Assembly: GCF_017744015.1 (NCBI RefSeq)
Contig: NZ_JAGHRA010000001.1
Coordinates: forward strand, 1-64,000
DNA from: Paracoccus sp. R12_2
Lineage (GTDB): Bacteria > Pseudomonadota > Alphaproteobacteria > Rhodobacterales > Rhodobacteraceae
DNA: 64,000 bases
Direction of reading: 5' to 3'
A program made the position numbers and the translations under genes. The notes under the pieces are model-generated. The model saw only the letters and a program-made list of their open reading frames with translations. It searched no databases and was not told where the DNA came from. Shown here piece by piece: positions 18,401-26,687 of the stretch; the first letter of the stretch is position 1; each line of letters begins with the position of its first letter.

Positions 18401-18496
18401 GATGACGGCAGCGCGCTGGCCGTCGCCTGCAGCTATTTCCCCTCCGACTCGCATCTGCCCGAGATGCGCGGCGCCCGCATCGCGCTGGCCGGTTGA
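15470..18496 (+). CDS. Class III nucleotide cyclase-domain / AAA ATPase regulatory protein
   Basis: The protein has 1008 residues. Residues 18-185 form a class III cyclase domain with metal-binding Asp25 (FVDVVGFS) and Asp69 (FLGDGIVAVFG). An AAA/STAND-type ATPase follows: Walker A GPAGIGKSAL near 233-242 and Walker B ILLFEDLHWLD near 344-354. The C-terminal half is helical, probably TPR-like repeats. The cyclase site is atypical: the usual purine-binding Lys before the second Asp motif is Glu65, and the transition-state Asn four residues before Arg147 is Thr143. Activity, or cAMP specificity, is therefore uncertain. A Crp/Fnr gene follows after 9 bases, suggesting that signal maker and receptor are co-encoded. 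No membrane segments are apparent. Confidence 0.85.
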   Translation: MPASADPDILNRRGERRQVTAIFVDVVGFSDFASTADAEDLQDWLDGFYGSTGRIVDAGGGEITEFLGDGIVAVFGLTRAEELAARKAVEAALAIARLPCFTFPDGRSVALRAGVATGEVATRMRATEGTDGPLPRMTGMVTTLAQRLQSAAAPGEVLIAAETHELLRGALPARARPDTVLKGFGPMTVYCVDAGQQTAGGMPGEDLRDQPFIGRTQERDRIRDATDRPCLLVGPAGIGKSALAGTFLTGDQPCAVFQADALEGGAGHVPFRRWLRSLFGGAQPDFGQLRATFAQLDDDAVLGLALMLNLPQGNALLARFASGALRDRIESALSQAVRARNPCGILLFEDLHWLDSASFGVLRRLLRDIQGGPWRVLMTSRETSLIDRHLSDLPLETIRLDAFDAYESRAYLDAVRPDGLSPATRDDVIRHAGGVPLFLEQLIRHAAQHNPAAGELPATLSDLLTERIDNAGPARFALLQASVLGRGFSQRLLQALAAPADDIPQLLAMAHRADILRPAGPDRWVFSHALLQRAAYRMLLRGTRIALHARVAELLQGTCADLTEAGPAMLANHQSRAQLHLPAARSYLAASQQALLRGAFSEAQDHAQSALRMCAGVAAGQPARADLEIAAYTALGSTLMQSQGYAAAPVRRAFDQVMRLASDHVAPGYGNGAALFGSYAHAIIAGDRAGADHLGQLLHRTADAAEAQLRPDRVEIRLAAEAASNCGRFYSGEFSEQFDHIARIRALYDIERHAPMIAQYGMDIFAAAQMFEVPARVFCGETDSLTALLAETDAHQQALNIPVMQPYALIWGSVPLHAAGRVDEALARLQRGMAVAAEQGAEFWGLIGQCWLHVIQPTSSDSVSGREAFDGAIRTLRAIGALIGLPYFQTHYAAALARAGELTHAFDLSAAAVEEGRQSRLWCWQAETMRLHAAIALRLGRIEVAHRHLQDAVALADSQGARLWQLRAALDLAELPQDDGSALAVACSYFPSDSHLPEMRGARIALAG

Positions 18497-18505
18497 GATC
18501 CCCAT

Positions 18506-19183
18506 ATGGGACAGGCATTGCTGAGATATGATCTGCCGCTGCTGGCCGGGATCAGCGCCGAGGATCTGGCCGACCTGAATGTCCGCAGCCATGTCGTATC
18601 CCTGTCCGCCTGGGAAACCCTGTTCGAGCAAAGCGACGCCGCCTGTGATGTCTATTTCCTGATCTCGGGCGCGCTGATGGCGATTCACTGGACCGAAGAC
18701 GGGCGAGAGGTCATCTTCACCCGCTTTCAGATCGGCGATCACTTCGGCGAATTGTCCGCCCTGGACGGCGGCAGCAGATCGCTGGCCGTCGTGGCGCGCG
18801 AGCCGTCGCAGGTGCTGGTGCTGGAACAGGCTTCGTTCCTGCGGATGCTGGATCGCCTGCCGCTGGTCCGGCAACGCATGTTTCTTTCCCTGACCGATCG
18901 CGTCCGCATTCTGACCCGGCGGCATCTGCAACTGGTGACGCAAAGCGTCGAACAGCGGGTCCGGTCCTATCTGGTCTCGTTCGCGTTCGAACGGGGCCTT
19001 CTGCATCCGGGCGCCGTGCTGACCGATATGCCGACCCATTCCGAAATCGCCGCGACCATCGGTGCCAATCGCGAGATCGTCAGCCGCGTGCTGTCGCAAC
19101 TGCGCCGGCGGGGACTGATCCGCACCGGCCGTCGCCGGATCGAGATCATGCACCCCGGTGCCTTGGCCGAAGCCGAGATCTGA
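18506..19183 (+). CDS. Crp/Fnr-family transcriptional regulator
   Basis: The product is 225 residues. The N-terminal cyclic-nucleotide-binding domain (about 10-125) has the phosphate-binding cassette FGELSALDGGSRSLAVVA; Gly81, Glu82, Arg91 and Ser92 match the cNMP-binding pattern, so nucleotide binding is plausible. No Fnr-type N-terminal Cys cluster is present. The C-terminal winged helix contains THSEIAATIGANREIVSRVL near 171-190, the usual recognition helix region. It starts 9 bases after the cyclase-domain gene and is probably translated from the same mRNA. A matching palindrome lies in front of the operon at 12154-12175. It belongs to Crp/Fnr but not clearly to a named subgroup. Confidence 0.9.
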   Translation: MGQALLRYDLPLLAGISAEDLADLNVRSHVVSLSAWETLFEQSDAACDVYFLISGALMAIHWTEDGREVIFTRFQIGDHFGELSALDGGSRSLAVVAREPSQVLVLEQASFLRMLDRLPLVRQRMFLSLTDRVRILTRRHLQLVTQSVEQRVRSYLVSFAFERGLLHPGAVLTDMPTHSEIAATIGANREIVSRVLSQLRRRGLIRTGRRRIEIMHPGALAEAEI

Positions 19184-19399
19184 CGGCAACGCGGCATCCA
19201 CCAGACACAGCCTGGCCTGGCAAGGTCCGGCAATGCTTAGGCCATCGACGGGCTTTCAAACCATCCGGGACGATGATAATGCGGCGATGCCCGCCCTGTT
19301 CGGCGGGTCAGTTCGATGACCGGGCCCCTCTGGCGGATGCGGCGGCGCGTCCGTGATGTCGGCGTCGCAACTTTCCAGACGCCGCCGAGACATTCAATC

Positions 19400-20518
19400 A
19401 TGCAGGACAACACCTCTTCCCCGGGCCGCACGCCCAGTGATCACGCTGGAACCGGCGCTGGCTCGACGCTTGGCTATTTCCGATGGGCCTTCATCGTCAC
19501 CGCGCTGGGGCTGGCCCTGGGGGCGGCTCTTGGATGGCAGACGACCGGCACCGCGGGCGGCACGCTGACCATCTTCTTCATCTGTGCGGTGCTGGCGGTT
19601 CTCGAGATCTCGCTGTCCTTCGACAATGCCATCGTCAACGCCAACAAGCTGAAGACCATGACGCCCGTGTGGCGGCGACGTTTCCTGACCTGGGGCATCC
19701 TGATCGCGGTGTTCGGCATGCGGATCGTCTTCCCGCTGCTGATCGTCGTGATCGCCGCACGGATCGGGCCGTGGGAGGCGATGGTGCTGGCGGCAACCGA
19801 GCCGGGCGAATACGCGCGGATCATGCATGACGCACATCTGCCGATTGCGGCGTTCGGTGGAACCTTCCTGATGATGGTCGGGCTCAGCTTCTTCTTCGAT
19901 CACGAAAAGGACGTGCACTGGGTGCGCTGGCTGGAACGGCACATGGCCCGGTATGCCAGCATTCGCGGGGTCGAGGTCGCCATCGCCCTGATCGCCGTCA
20001 TGGGCTTTTCGCGGCTGCAAGCCGATCCGGTTTCGCAGCAGGTCTTCCTGTCTGCGGCGATCTGGGGCCTGCTGACGTTCCTGCTGGTCGAGGTGCTAGG
20101 GGGTCTGCTGGACGACGCACAGAGCACCCGCGCGAATGCCGCGAAGGGCGGGCTGGGCGCGTTCCTGTATCTCGAGGTGCTGGATGCATCGTTCAGCTTT
20201 GACGGGGTGATCGGGGCTTTCGCGCTGACGCAGAACCTGTTCATCATCGCCATCGGGCTGGGAATCGGGGCGATGTATGTCCGATCAATGACCATCATGC
20301 TGGTCGAACGCGGCACGCTGACCCAATACCGCTATCTGGAACATGGCGCGTTCTACGCCATCATCGCGTTGTCTCTGATCATGTTCGTGCAGTCACTGGT
20401 GCATATCCCGGAAATCATCACCGGGCTGGGCGGCGCTGGCCTGATCGGGTTGTCGCTGTGGTCCTCGGTCCGGTCCAACCGGGCCGAGATGCAGGCAGCA
20501 CAGTCAAAGGCGGCCTGA
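19400..20518 (+). CDS. DUF475 (TerC-related) integral membrane protein
   Basis: The product is 372 residues from the ATG at 19400. An upstream in-frame start at 19316 would add an Arg-rich stretch and is less likely. About nine hydrophobic segments are seen. Acidic motifs inside membrane segments, EISLSFDNAIVNANKL and EVLDASFSFDGVIGAFAL, are the paired signature of the DUF475/TerC superfamily, in which they are thought to bind or move metal ions. The family is linked to tellurite resistance and manganese homeostasis, but DUF475 itself has no firm function. It is preceded by a 216-base gap holding only a weak 6-bp GC hairpin at 19290-19307, and converges on yqgE. Confidence 0.85.
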   Translation: MQDNTSSPGRTPSDHAGTGAGSTLGYFRWAFIVTALGLALGAALGWQTTGTAGGTLTIFFICAVLAVLEISLSFDNAIVNANKLKTMTPVWRRRFLTWGILIAVFGMRIVFPLLIVVIAARIGPWEAMVLAATEPGEYARIMHDAHLPIAAFGGTFLMMVGLSFFFDHEKDVHWVRWLERHMARYASIRGVEVAIALIAVMGFSRLQADPVSQQVFLSAAIWGLLTFLLVEVLGGLLDDAQSTRANAAKGGLGAFLYLEVLDASFSFDGVIGAFALTQNLFIIAIGLGIGAMYVRSMTIMLVERGTLTQYRYLEHGAFYAIIALSLIMFVQSLVHIPEIITGLGGAGLIGLSLWSSVRSNRAEMQAAQSKAA

Positions 20519-20526
20519 CCGGCAAG

Positions 20527-20554
20527 GCGGGTCGCGGCGTCAGGCGCGACCCGC
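20527..20554. terminator. Hairpin between convergent DUF475 and yqgE genes
   Basis: A 10-bp perfect stem, GCGGGTCGCG (20527-20536) with CGCGACCCGC (20545-20554), has an 8-base loop. It sits right after the DUF475 stop and overlaps the last codons of yqgE. No T-run follows on either strand, so it may act as a weak bidirectional terminator or mRNA end. Confidence 0.5.
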
Positions 20555-21142
20555 TGCAGCCGACAGAAGCGAGGGGTCGATGCCCTGCGCCTTCAGCGCG
20601 GCCTGCCATTTTTCGTCATGATCATCGCCGAAGATCAGCTCTTCCGCGCCGTCGCCGGTCAGCCAGCCGTTCTGCAACATCTCTTCTTCCAGCTGGCCTG
20701 GCCCCCAGCCGGCATAACCCAGGGCCAGCACGGCAGATTCCGGCCCTTCTCCATGTGCCAGATCCTCAAGGATGTCGCGGGTCGTGGTCATCGCCAGCAC
20801 ACCCGAGATCCGCAGCCGCCCTTCGGGATCTTCACCATGTTCCGGCACGTTGTGCAGAACGAAACCGCGCCCCGGCTCGACCGGGCCGCCGAAGCGCACC
20901 TCGATCTGGCGGGCGGCATCATCAGCCTCGATCCCCAACTGTTCCAGCAGGTCGCCGAAGCCGATCTCCGGCAGGGGACGGTTCAAGACCAGCCCCATCG
21001 CCCCTTCGTCGGAATGCGCACACACCAGCACCACCGACCGCTGAAAGCGCGCATCCGCCATTCCCGGCATCGCGATCAGGATCTTTCCGGTCAGATTGCC
21101 GTCAACATGGTCGTCAGGCTGGTCGTCGGGGCTGCTGCTCAT
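20540..21142 (-). CDS. YqgE/AlgH family protein
   Basis: The product is 200 residues from the ATG at 21142, which has an excellent AAAGGAGG Shine-Dalgarno 4 bases upstream. The family motifs are clear: GKILIAMPGMADARFQRSVV, AMGLVLNRPLPEI, RFGGPVEPGRGFVLH and LALGYAGWGPGQLEEEM. YqgE/AlgH proteins are widespread, cytosolic and of unresolved biochemical role; AlgH in Pseudomonas affects alginate expression. It diverges from the DsbD-N-like gene with 103 bases between their starts. Confidence 0.9.
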   Translation of the reverse strand: MSSSPDDQPDDHVDGNLTGKILIAMPGMADARFQRSVVLVCAHSDEGAMGLVLNRPLPEIGFGDLLEQLGIEADDAARQIEVRFGGPVEPGRGFVLHNVPEHGEDPEGRLRISGVLAMTTTRDILEDLAHGEGPESAVLALGYAGWGPGQLEEEMLQNGWLTGDGAEELIFGDDHDEKWQAALKAQGIDPSLLSAAAGRA

Positions 21143-21245
21143 GGGGCCTCCTTTGTCTTCAAGATCGGCGCTTGGTGCGATTGTTGCAAGTCCCCCGCGC
21201 GTTTGTGACTTGGGCGCGCGCCCGGCTGCGGCTATCCAGCAAGGC

Positions 21246-22037
21246 ATGAAACATGTCCCGGCCCTTGCATTCGCATTCCTGACGATCGGCGCATTGCCCC
21301 CGATGGCGCAGGATCTGCCGCCGGGGCTGTCGTCGGCCAGCCTTCTGCCGGGCTGGACCGACCAGGACGGCAACCGGGTCGCGGCGCTTGAACTGCGGCT
21401 TGAGCCCGGATGGAAGACCTATTGGCGCAGCCCCGGCGACAGCGGCCTGCCGCCCAGCTTTGACTGGAAAGGTTCGACCAATCTTGCCGGGATCACGCTG
21501 CACTGGCCCGCACCACAGGCGATCAGTTCGGGCGGCGATCTGAGCCTTGGCTATCATGACCGGCTGGTGCTGCCCTTCACGGCCCACGCCGCCGATTCTG
21601 CGACGCCGATCACCTTGCAGGCCGCAGTCGATTTCGGTCTGTGCGAGAATATCTGCGTGCCGGCCCATGTCGTCTTGCAGTCCGCCCCGGCCGCGGACAG
21701 CCCCGACCCCGTCATCCAGGACGCCCTGACACAGGCGCCGCAATTGCTGGACACGAGGCCGGTCTGCCACCTGACCAGCATCGACGACGGAATGCGGCTC
21801 AGCGCGGTGTTGCCCGAAGACGACCGGACGCAGGCAGCGGCGATGGAACTGGTCGATCGGCCCGAGGTCTGGGTGTCACAGCCTGTCCTGACGCAGGACG
21901 GTGGCGGCGTGCGCGCGACGGCGGATTTCGTGGCGCCGTCAGGCGCGCCTTTCGACCTGCACCCCGAAAAGGTGCGGATCACGCTGGTCCGCGCTGATGG
22001 CGCGGTCGAGATGCAGGGCTGCGACCTGCAAGACTGA
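21246..22037 (+). CDS. Exported DsbD N-terminal-domain-like protein
   Basis: The product is 263 residues with a signal peptide (MKHVPALAFAFLTIGALPPMA). The mature part resembles the N-terminal sensor/interaction domain of DsbD-family thiol reductases (LRLEPGWKTYWRSPGDSGLPPSF, the pair of Cys in DFGLCENICVP). The membrane and thioredoxin parts of DsbD are absent, so it is a stand-alone periplasmic domain, possibly a partner in copper or disulfide handling. Two further Cys lie in RPVCHLT and near the C-terminus. The gene overlaps the 3' end of the convergent RND permease gene by 59 bases. Confidence 0.82.
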   Translation: MKHVPALAFAFLTIGALPPMAQDLPPGLSSASLLPGWTDQDGNRVAALELRLEPGWKTYWRSPGDSGLPPSFDWKGSTNLAGITLHWPAPQAISSGGDLSLGYHDRLVLPFTAHAADSATPITLQAAVDFGLCENICVPAHVVLQSAPAADSPDPVIQDALTQAPQLLDTRPVCHLTSIDDGMRLSAVLPEDDRTQAAAMELVDRPEVWVSQPVLTQDGGGVRATADFVAPSGAPFDLHPEKVRITLVRADGAVEMQGCDLQD

Positions 22038-25000
22038 CCGCGCCCGTCACCAGCACCACCGCCAGCAACGCGCAGGCATACCAGCCTAGTGCCGCCCAGA
22101 TTGTGGGGGCCACCGGAAACCACTGCGGCAACCCGACGCCAAGCGCCGGCAAAAGCGTCGCGGGCAGCAGGACCGCCAGAAACGACAGTCCCGCAAGGCC
22201 CGTGCCAAGACGCACCGGCCCACGCAGCGCGGGCGCACGAAGACCGCGCCCGAATCCCTGCCGCGATCGTCCGATATCCGCGCCGATCCCCAGCACGGCG
22301 GGCACGACCAGAAGCACGACGATCATCCCGAAACCCAGGCCATAGGCCAGCGTCACCACGGTCGGCTTCAGAAACAGCGCCTGGGAAGACCGTTCATACA
22401 GTAGCGGCGCCAGACCAAGAACCGTCGTTGCGGTCGTCAGCAGGACAGGCCGGAACCGGTTGCAGACCGCATCGACGATCGCAGGCCGCAAGCCTCGGTC
22501 GCGAGCGTATTCGTCGATGGTCGAGATCAGGACGATCGAATCGTTGATGATGATCCCCGACATGCCCAGCAACCCGACGATCGAGAACATCGACATCGGC
22601 AGTGCCCACAGATGGTGCCCCCAGACCGCGCCGACGAGGCCGAAGGGAATGACCGACATCACCACGAAGGGTCTGCTCCAACTGGCGAAGATCCAGGCCA
22701 GGACCATGTAGATGCCGGTCAGCGCCAGCCCGAAACCCAGCGCCGCGTCGCCCAGAAAGTCGCGTTCCTGTTCCGCAAGTCCGGTGGTCTGATAGTTGAT
22801 GCCGTATTCCGCCGCGACCGCAGGAAGGATCTCGGACTGCAGAAGCGTGGTGATCTGGGCCGCGCGCGAGGGATCGTCGCCAGAGATATCGCCGGTGACC
22901 GAAATCATCCGTTCGCCATTCTCTCGGCGGATGATCGAGAAACCGGCCTCGGTCCCCACGGTCACGATGTCGCCAAGCGGCACCCATTGCCCGGACGATG
23001 TGCGCATCATCATCCGGTCCAGAAAATCTCCGCGGCGCTCATCCTCGGGCAGTTCCACGCGGATCGCCCCGGTTCGGGTGCCGACCGGATATGTCGCCGC
23101 CTCGATCCCCGCCAGTCTCTGCCGCAGCTCTCGCGCCAGCGTCTCGGTGGTGAACCCCAACGCCTTGCCCTGCGGGGTCAGTTGCAGTCCCAGTTCGTCC
23201 TTGTCATAGGACATGCTGTCTTCCAGCGCCGACACCTCGGGGAACGCGGACAGACGCAGCTTCAGCGCCTCGGCCGCGTCCTTCAGCCGCTGCGCCTCGG
23301 CGCCGGTCATCCGCACCGAGATCGCATCGCCGCCCGGCCCCGACATGAACCCGCGAAAGCTGATCGCCTCAAGTCTTGGATCGCTTGGCATCGCACGCTG
23401 CAGGGCTGCAACGAAATCGAAGCTGGAATAGGGCCGGAAATCGGGATCAATCAGTTCCAGTTGCACCGCCCCCAGAAGATCGGCGTCCTTGGTATCCGAT
23501 CCAGGAAGCGGGCGGCCGGAATTGCTGCCGACCATCGTCATCGCATGCGTCACCGGGTTGACGCCGTATTCCGCCTCGTACTCGGCCGCCACATCGTCCA
23601 CGGCGGCCTGGACCATATGCATCACACGGATCGTATCGTCGCGCGTGGCCCCCGGCAGCATCGCGAAATTCCCCGCCACGCTGCCCTGTTCGGGCGCATC
23701 GAAGAACCGCCACGGCACCTGCCCCGTCATCAGCGCGGAAACCGACCAGGAAAACAGCACCACCGTTCCGGCCAGAACCGGATAACGCAGCCGCAGCACC
23801 CATACCATCAACGGTCGCAGGACATGGCCGACAAGCCAGTCCAGCCCACGGTTCACAACCCGCGACGGACGGTCATACCAGTTCCGCCGCGCCGCGCGCG
23901 TCAGGGCGTGGGACATGTGGTTGGGAAGGACCAGAAAACATTCGACCAGCGACGCGATCAGAACAAGGATCACCGTCATCGGGATATCCGCGATCATGTC
24001 GCCGAAGCGCCCGCCGATCGCCATCAGCGCCGTGAAGGCGATGATCGTGGTCAGCGACGACGACACCACCGGCGCCGCCATCCGCCCCGCGGCACGCTCG
24101 GCCGCGACGACAGCCGGTTCGCCCAGCTTCCGGGCGCGATAATCCGCGTGTTCACCTACCACGATCGCATCATCGACGATGATCCCCAGTGTCAGGATCA
24201 GCGCGAACAGCGAGATCATGTTCAGCGTCATGCCCGCCGCATACATCAGCCCCACCGCCGCCAGCAGCGAGGCCGGAATGCCCGCAGCCACCCATAGCGC
24301 CGTGCGAGCGTTCAGGAACAGGAACAGCAGCGCCAGCACAAGCCCAAGCCCGACCACGGCGTTGTCCAGCAGCAGTTCCAGCCGCGCGGCGATCAGTTCC
24401 GCGCGCGCGCGGACCAGTTCGACCCCCACCCCTTGGGGCAGGGTCGGCTGCATCTGCCGGACGACTTCCTCGACGCTGCGCTGCATGCCGATCGCATCAC
24501 CCGATGCGCTGCGCTGCACCTGAACCATCACCGCAGGCTGCCCATCGACATAGTAGGCGGTGTTCCGATCCATGCCTGACAGGCCCACATCCGCGACATC
24601 GCCAACCGTCAACTGCGTGCCATCCGGCAACGCCGTCAGCAGCAGGCCGGACACGGCGGCGGGATCGCGCGTCTCGACCCCCGTTCGAACCCGTGATGCG
24701 CCCGAGGCCACGTCCCCCGCAGGGCTGACCGAGGCCGCCGCGCCGACGACCGTCGCGATCTGTTCCAGCGTGATGTCGTGGCGCACCAGATCGGCCATCC
24801 GCACCTCGACCAGAACCTCGGGGGCGGCAATGCCGGTGAGACTGAGCCGGGTGATCCCCTCGGCATAAAGCCGGTTGACGAAATCATCCGCGATCCGCGT
24901 CAGTTGATCCAGTCCGACCGGACCCGAGATGACCACGTCGGCGACCCGGTCACGCCACGTGCTGCGCTCGATCTCGGGATCTTCGGCGCCCTCCGGCAGA

Positions 25001-25362
25001 TCCCCCGCCCCGCTGATCGCTGTCTCGACATCGGACTTGGCACGCGACATGTCCCAACCGGGTTCGAACTCGACCTCGATGCGTCCGCTGCCCTGCACGG
25101 CGCGCGAGGTAGTCAGTGCGACGCCCTCGACCCCCATCAGGGCCGGTTCAAGAACCGCGATGATGGAATTGTCCACATCTTCGGGACCGGCGCCGTCCCA
25201 TTGCACCCGCACGTCGATTTCCTGGACGACCGTATCGGGAAAGAATTGCGCGCGCAGTTGCGGCGCGGCATACAGCCCGCCCACCACCATCACCGCCATG
25301 ACCAGATTGGCCAGCGTGCGGTGACGCGCAAAGACCGACAGCAGCCCGCGACCCTCAGCCAT
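21979..25362 (-). CDS. RND-family efflux transporter permease
   Basis: The product is 1127 residues with the RND layout: TM1 near 15-35, a large periplasmic loop, TM2-6, TM7, a second large loop and TM8-12. The proton-relay Asp pair is in LGIIVDDAIVVGEHAD. The sequence is closest to the AcrB/MdtB/HAE1-like permeases used for multidrug or lipid export. After the normal end of TM12 (near residue 1030) about 90 more residues follow, with two extra hydrophobic segments (LGTGLAGLSFLAVLLPATLL and AALGWYACALLAVVLVTGAV). The gene overlaps the upstream adaptor gene by 8 bases and, convergently, the DsbD-N-like gene by 59 bases. No outer-membrane factor is present. Confidence 0.93.
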   Translation of the reverse strand: MAEGRGLLSVFARHRTLANLVMAVMVVGGLYAAPQLRAQFFPDTVVQEIDVRVQWDGAGPEDVDNSIIAVLEPALMGVEGVALTTSRAVQGSGRIEVEFEPGWDMSRAKSDVETAISGAGDLPEGAEDPEIERSTWRDRVADVVISGPVGLDQLTRIADDFVNRLYAEGITRLSLTGIAAPEVLVEVRMADLVRHDITLEQIATVVGAAASVSPAGDVASGASRVRTGVETRDPAAVSGLLLTALPDGTQLTVGDVADVGLSGMDRNTAYYVDGQPAVMVQVQRSASGDAIGMQRSVEEVVRQMQPTLPQGVGVELVRARAELIAARLELLLDNAVVGLGLVLALLFLFLNARTALWVAAGIPASLLAAVGLMYAAGMTLNMISLFALILTLGIIVDDAIVVGEHADYRARKLGEPAVVAAERAAGRMAAPVVSSSLTTIIAFTALMAIGGRFGDMIADIPMTVILVLIASLVECFLVLPNHMSHALTRAARRNWYDRPSRVVNRGLDWLVGHVLRPLMVWVLRLRYPVLAGTVVLFSWSVSALMTGQVPWRFFDAPEQGSVAGNFAMLPGATRDDTIRVMHMVQAAVDDVAAEYEAEYGVNPVTHAMTMVGSNSGRPLPGSDTKDADLLGAVQLELIDPDFRPYSSFDFVAALQRAMPSDPRLEAISFRGFMSGPGGDAISVRMTGAEAQRLKDAAEALKLRLSAFPEVSALEDSMSYDKDELGLQLTPQGKALGFTTETLARELRQRLAGIEAATYPVGTRTGAIRVELPEDERRGDFLDRMMMRTSSGQWVPLGDIVTVGTEAGFSIIRRENGERMISVTGDISGDDPSRAAQITTLLQSEILPAVAAEYGINYQTTGLAEQERDFLGDAALGFGLALTGIYMVLAWIFASWSRPFVVMSVIPFGLVGAVWGHHLWALPMSMFSIVGLLGMSGIIINDSIVLISTIDEYARDRGLRPAIVDAVCNRFRPVLLTTATTVLGLAPLLYERSSQALFLKPTVVTLAYGLGFGMIVVLLVVPAVLGIGADIGRSRQGFGRGLRAPALRGPVRLGTGLAGLSFLAVLLPATLLPALGVGLPQWFPVAPTIWAALGWYACALLAVVLVTGAVSLAGRSPASRPRHQRGPA

Positions 25363-26680
25363 TGCCCTGCCCCTGTGTGTTCAGGGCGCGCTGATCCTGT
25401 GCCGGGACGGGCGCGGCGGCATCGCGGACACGGATCCCGGTGCCAAGCTGCGGTGCGCGTTCGGCAACGATCCGTGCGCCTGCCAAAGCGGCTGGCACTT
25501 CGACGATCACATCGTCGGCCTGACGACGCAGCACGCTGACCGGCATGGCTGTCAGCCGACCCTCGGCATCCGCGACCAGAACCGACCCGTCGGTGCCGAC
25601 GGCAGCGGCGGGGATCAGGGCGGCGTTCGCGATCTGCGGTTCGGATATCTCGACGCTGACGAAGTCGCCCGGCCGCAGCACGTCAGAATCGGACAGGATC
25701 CGTGCATAGACGATCCGGCCCGCCGACCCCTCGGCGACCGAGGCCGCGGCGCGGTCCAGCCGCGCCCGGGACGTCAGCCGACCGGCAGACCCATCCAGCA
25801 CCACCGTCGCGGGCAGGTCCTGCAGCCGGCCATTTTCCGTCAGAAGCCGCGCATATTGATCCAGCGACAGCGGCACCTGCACCTCCAATGACGCCGGATC
25901 GATGATTTCAGCCAGTTGTTCGTTCAGGCTGACCAGCCCCCCTTCAACCGCCGTGACCGAGGTCACGCGGCCCGCAAAACCGGCCCTGATTTCGGTATCG
26001 GCCAGTTCGCGTCGCGCCTCGGACAGATCGATTTCAGCCCGGCGCAGCGCATTCTGGGCCGCGGTGACGGCGGATTCCGCCGCGGCGAGGGCCGAGCGTC
26101 CTGCGATCACCGCCTGCTCGGCGGTGGAAACCGCCAGTTCGGCGGTTTCGCGATCGGCACTGGTGCCAAGGCCCCGGTCGGCCAGCGATTCCTGACGGGT
26201 CAGCGCTGCGCGGCGCAGTTCGGTCTGCCGCTCGGCCGCAGCCAGATCATCTGTCGCCACCTGCACATTGCGTTCGGCATCGGCCAAGCTGGCCTGCGCG
26301 TCGTCCCTTGCGGCAAGCTGGTTGTCCAGCGCGGCTTGCGCCGCCGACGGATCGACACGGACCAGCAACTGACCCTGGCGGACCTGCCCGCCTTCCTGCA
26401 TGGCGGGATCGAGATAGACGATCTGCCCCGCCGCGCCGGATCGCAATTGCAACCGCCGCCGCGATTCGACGGTGCCAAAGACCTGCATGACGGGCTGAAC
26501 CACGCCCGGTGCCACGGTCAGCAGACGCGCGGTGAAAACCTGTTCCTGGCCCTCGCGCGCCATTCCCCCGGATCCGCGCGACGACATCGCCTGAAACAGC
26601 TGAAAGCCCGCCACGAACAGCAGGCCAAAGGTCAGAAATGTGATGAACAGCCCGGAAAGGCTGCGAAAAAGAAAACGCAT
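25355..26680 (-). CDS. RND efflux periplasmic adaptor (membrane fusion protein)
   Basis: The product is 441 residues with one N-terminal membrane anchor (residues about 8-30, LSGLFITFLTFGLLFVAGF). Then come a lipoyl half motif (GQIVYLDPAMQEGGQVRQGQLLVRVD), an Ala/Glu/Arg-rich coiled-coil hairpin (about 105-225) and beta-barrel domains. It links the inner-membrane permease to an outer-membrane channel. It is the first gene of a two-gene operon, with its stop overlapping the permease start by 8 bases. Upstream DNA carries repeated AACGGAA boxes that could bind a regulator. Confidence 0.92.
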   Translation of the reverse strand: MRFLFRSLSGLFITFLTFGLLFVAGFQLFQAMSSRGSGGMAREGQEQVFTARLLTVAPGVVQPVMQVFGTVESRRRLQLRSGAAGQIVYLDPAMQEGGQVRQGQLLVRVDPSAAQAALDNQLAARDDAQASLADAERNVQVATDDLAAAERQTELRRAALTRQESLADRGLGTSADRETAELAVSTAEQAVIAGRSALAAAESAVTAAQNALRRAEIDLSEARRELADTEIRAGFAGRVTSVTAVEGGLVSLNEQLAEIIDPASLEVQVPLSLDQYARLLTENGRLQDLPATVVLDGSAGRLTSRARLDRAAASVAEGSAGRIVYARILSDSDVLRPGDFVSVEISEPQIANAALIPAAAVGTDGSVLVADAEGRLTAMPVSVLRRQADDVIVEVPAALAGARIVAERAPQLGTGIRVRDAAAPVPAQDQRALNTQGQGNG

Positions 26681-26687
26681 GCGTCGG

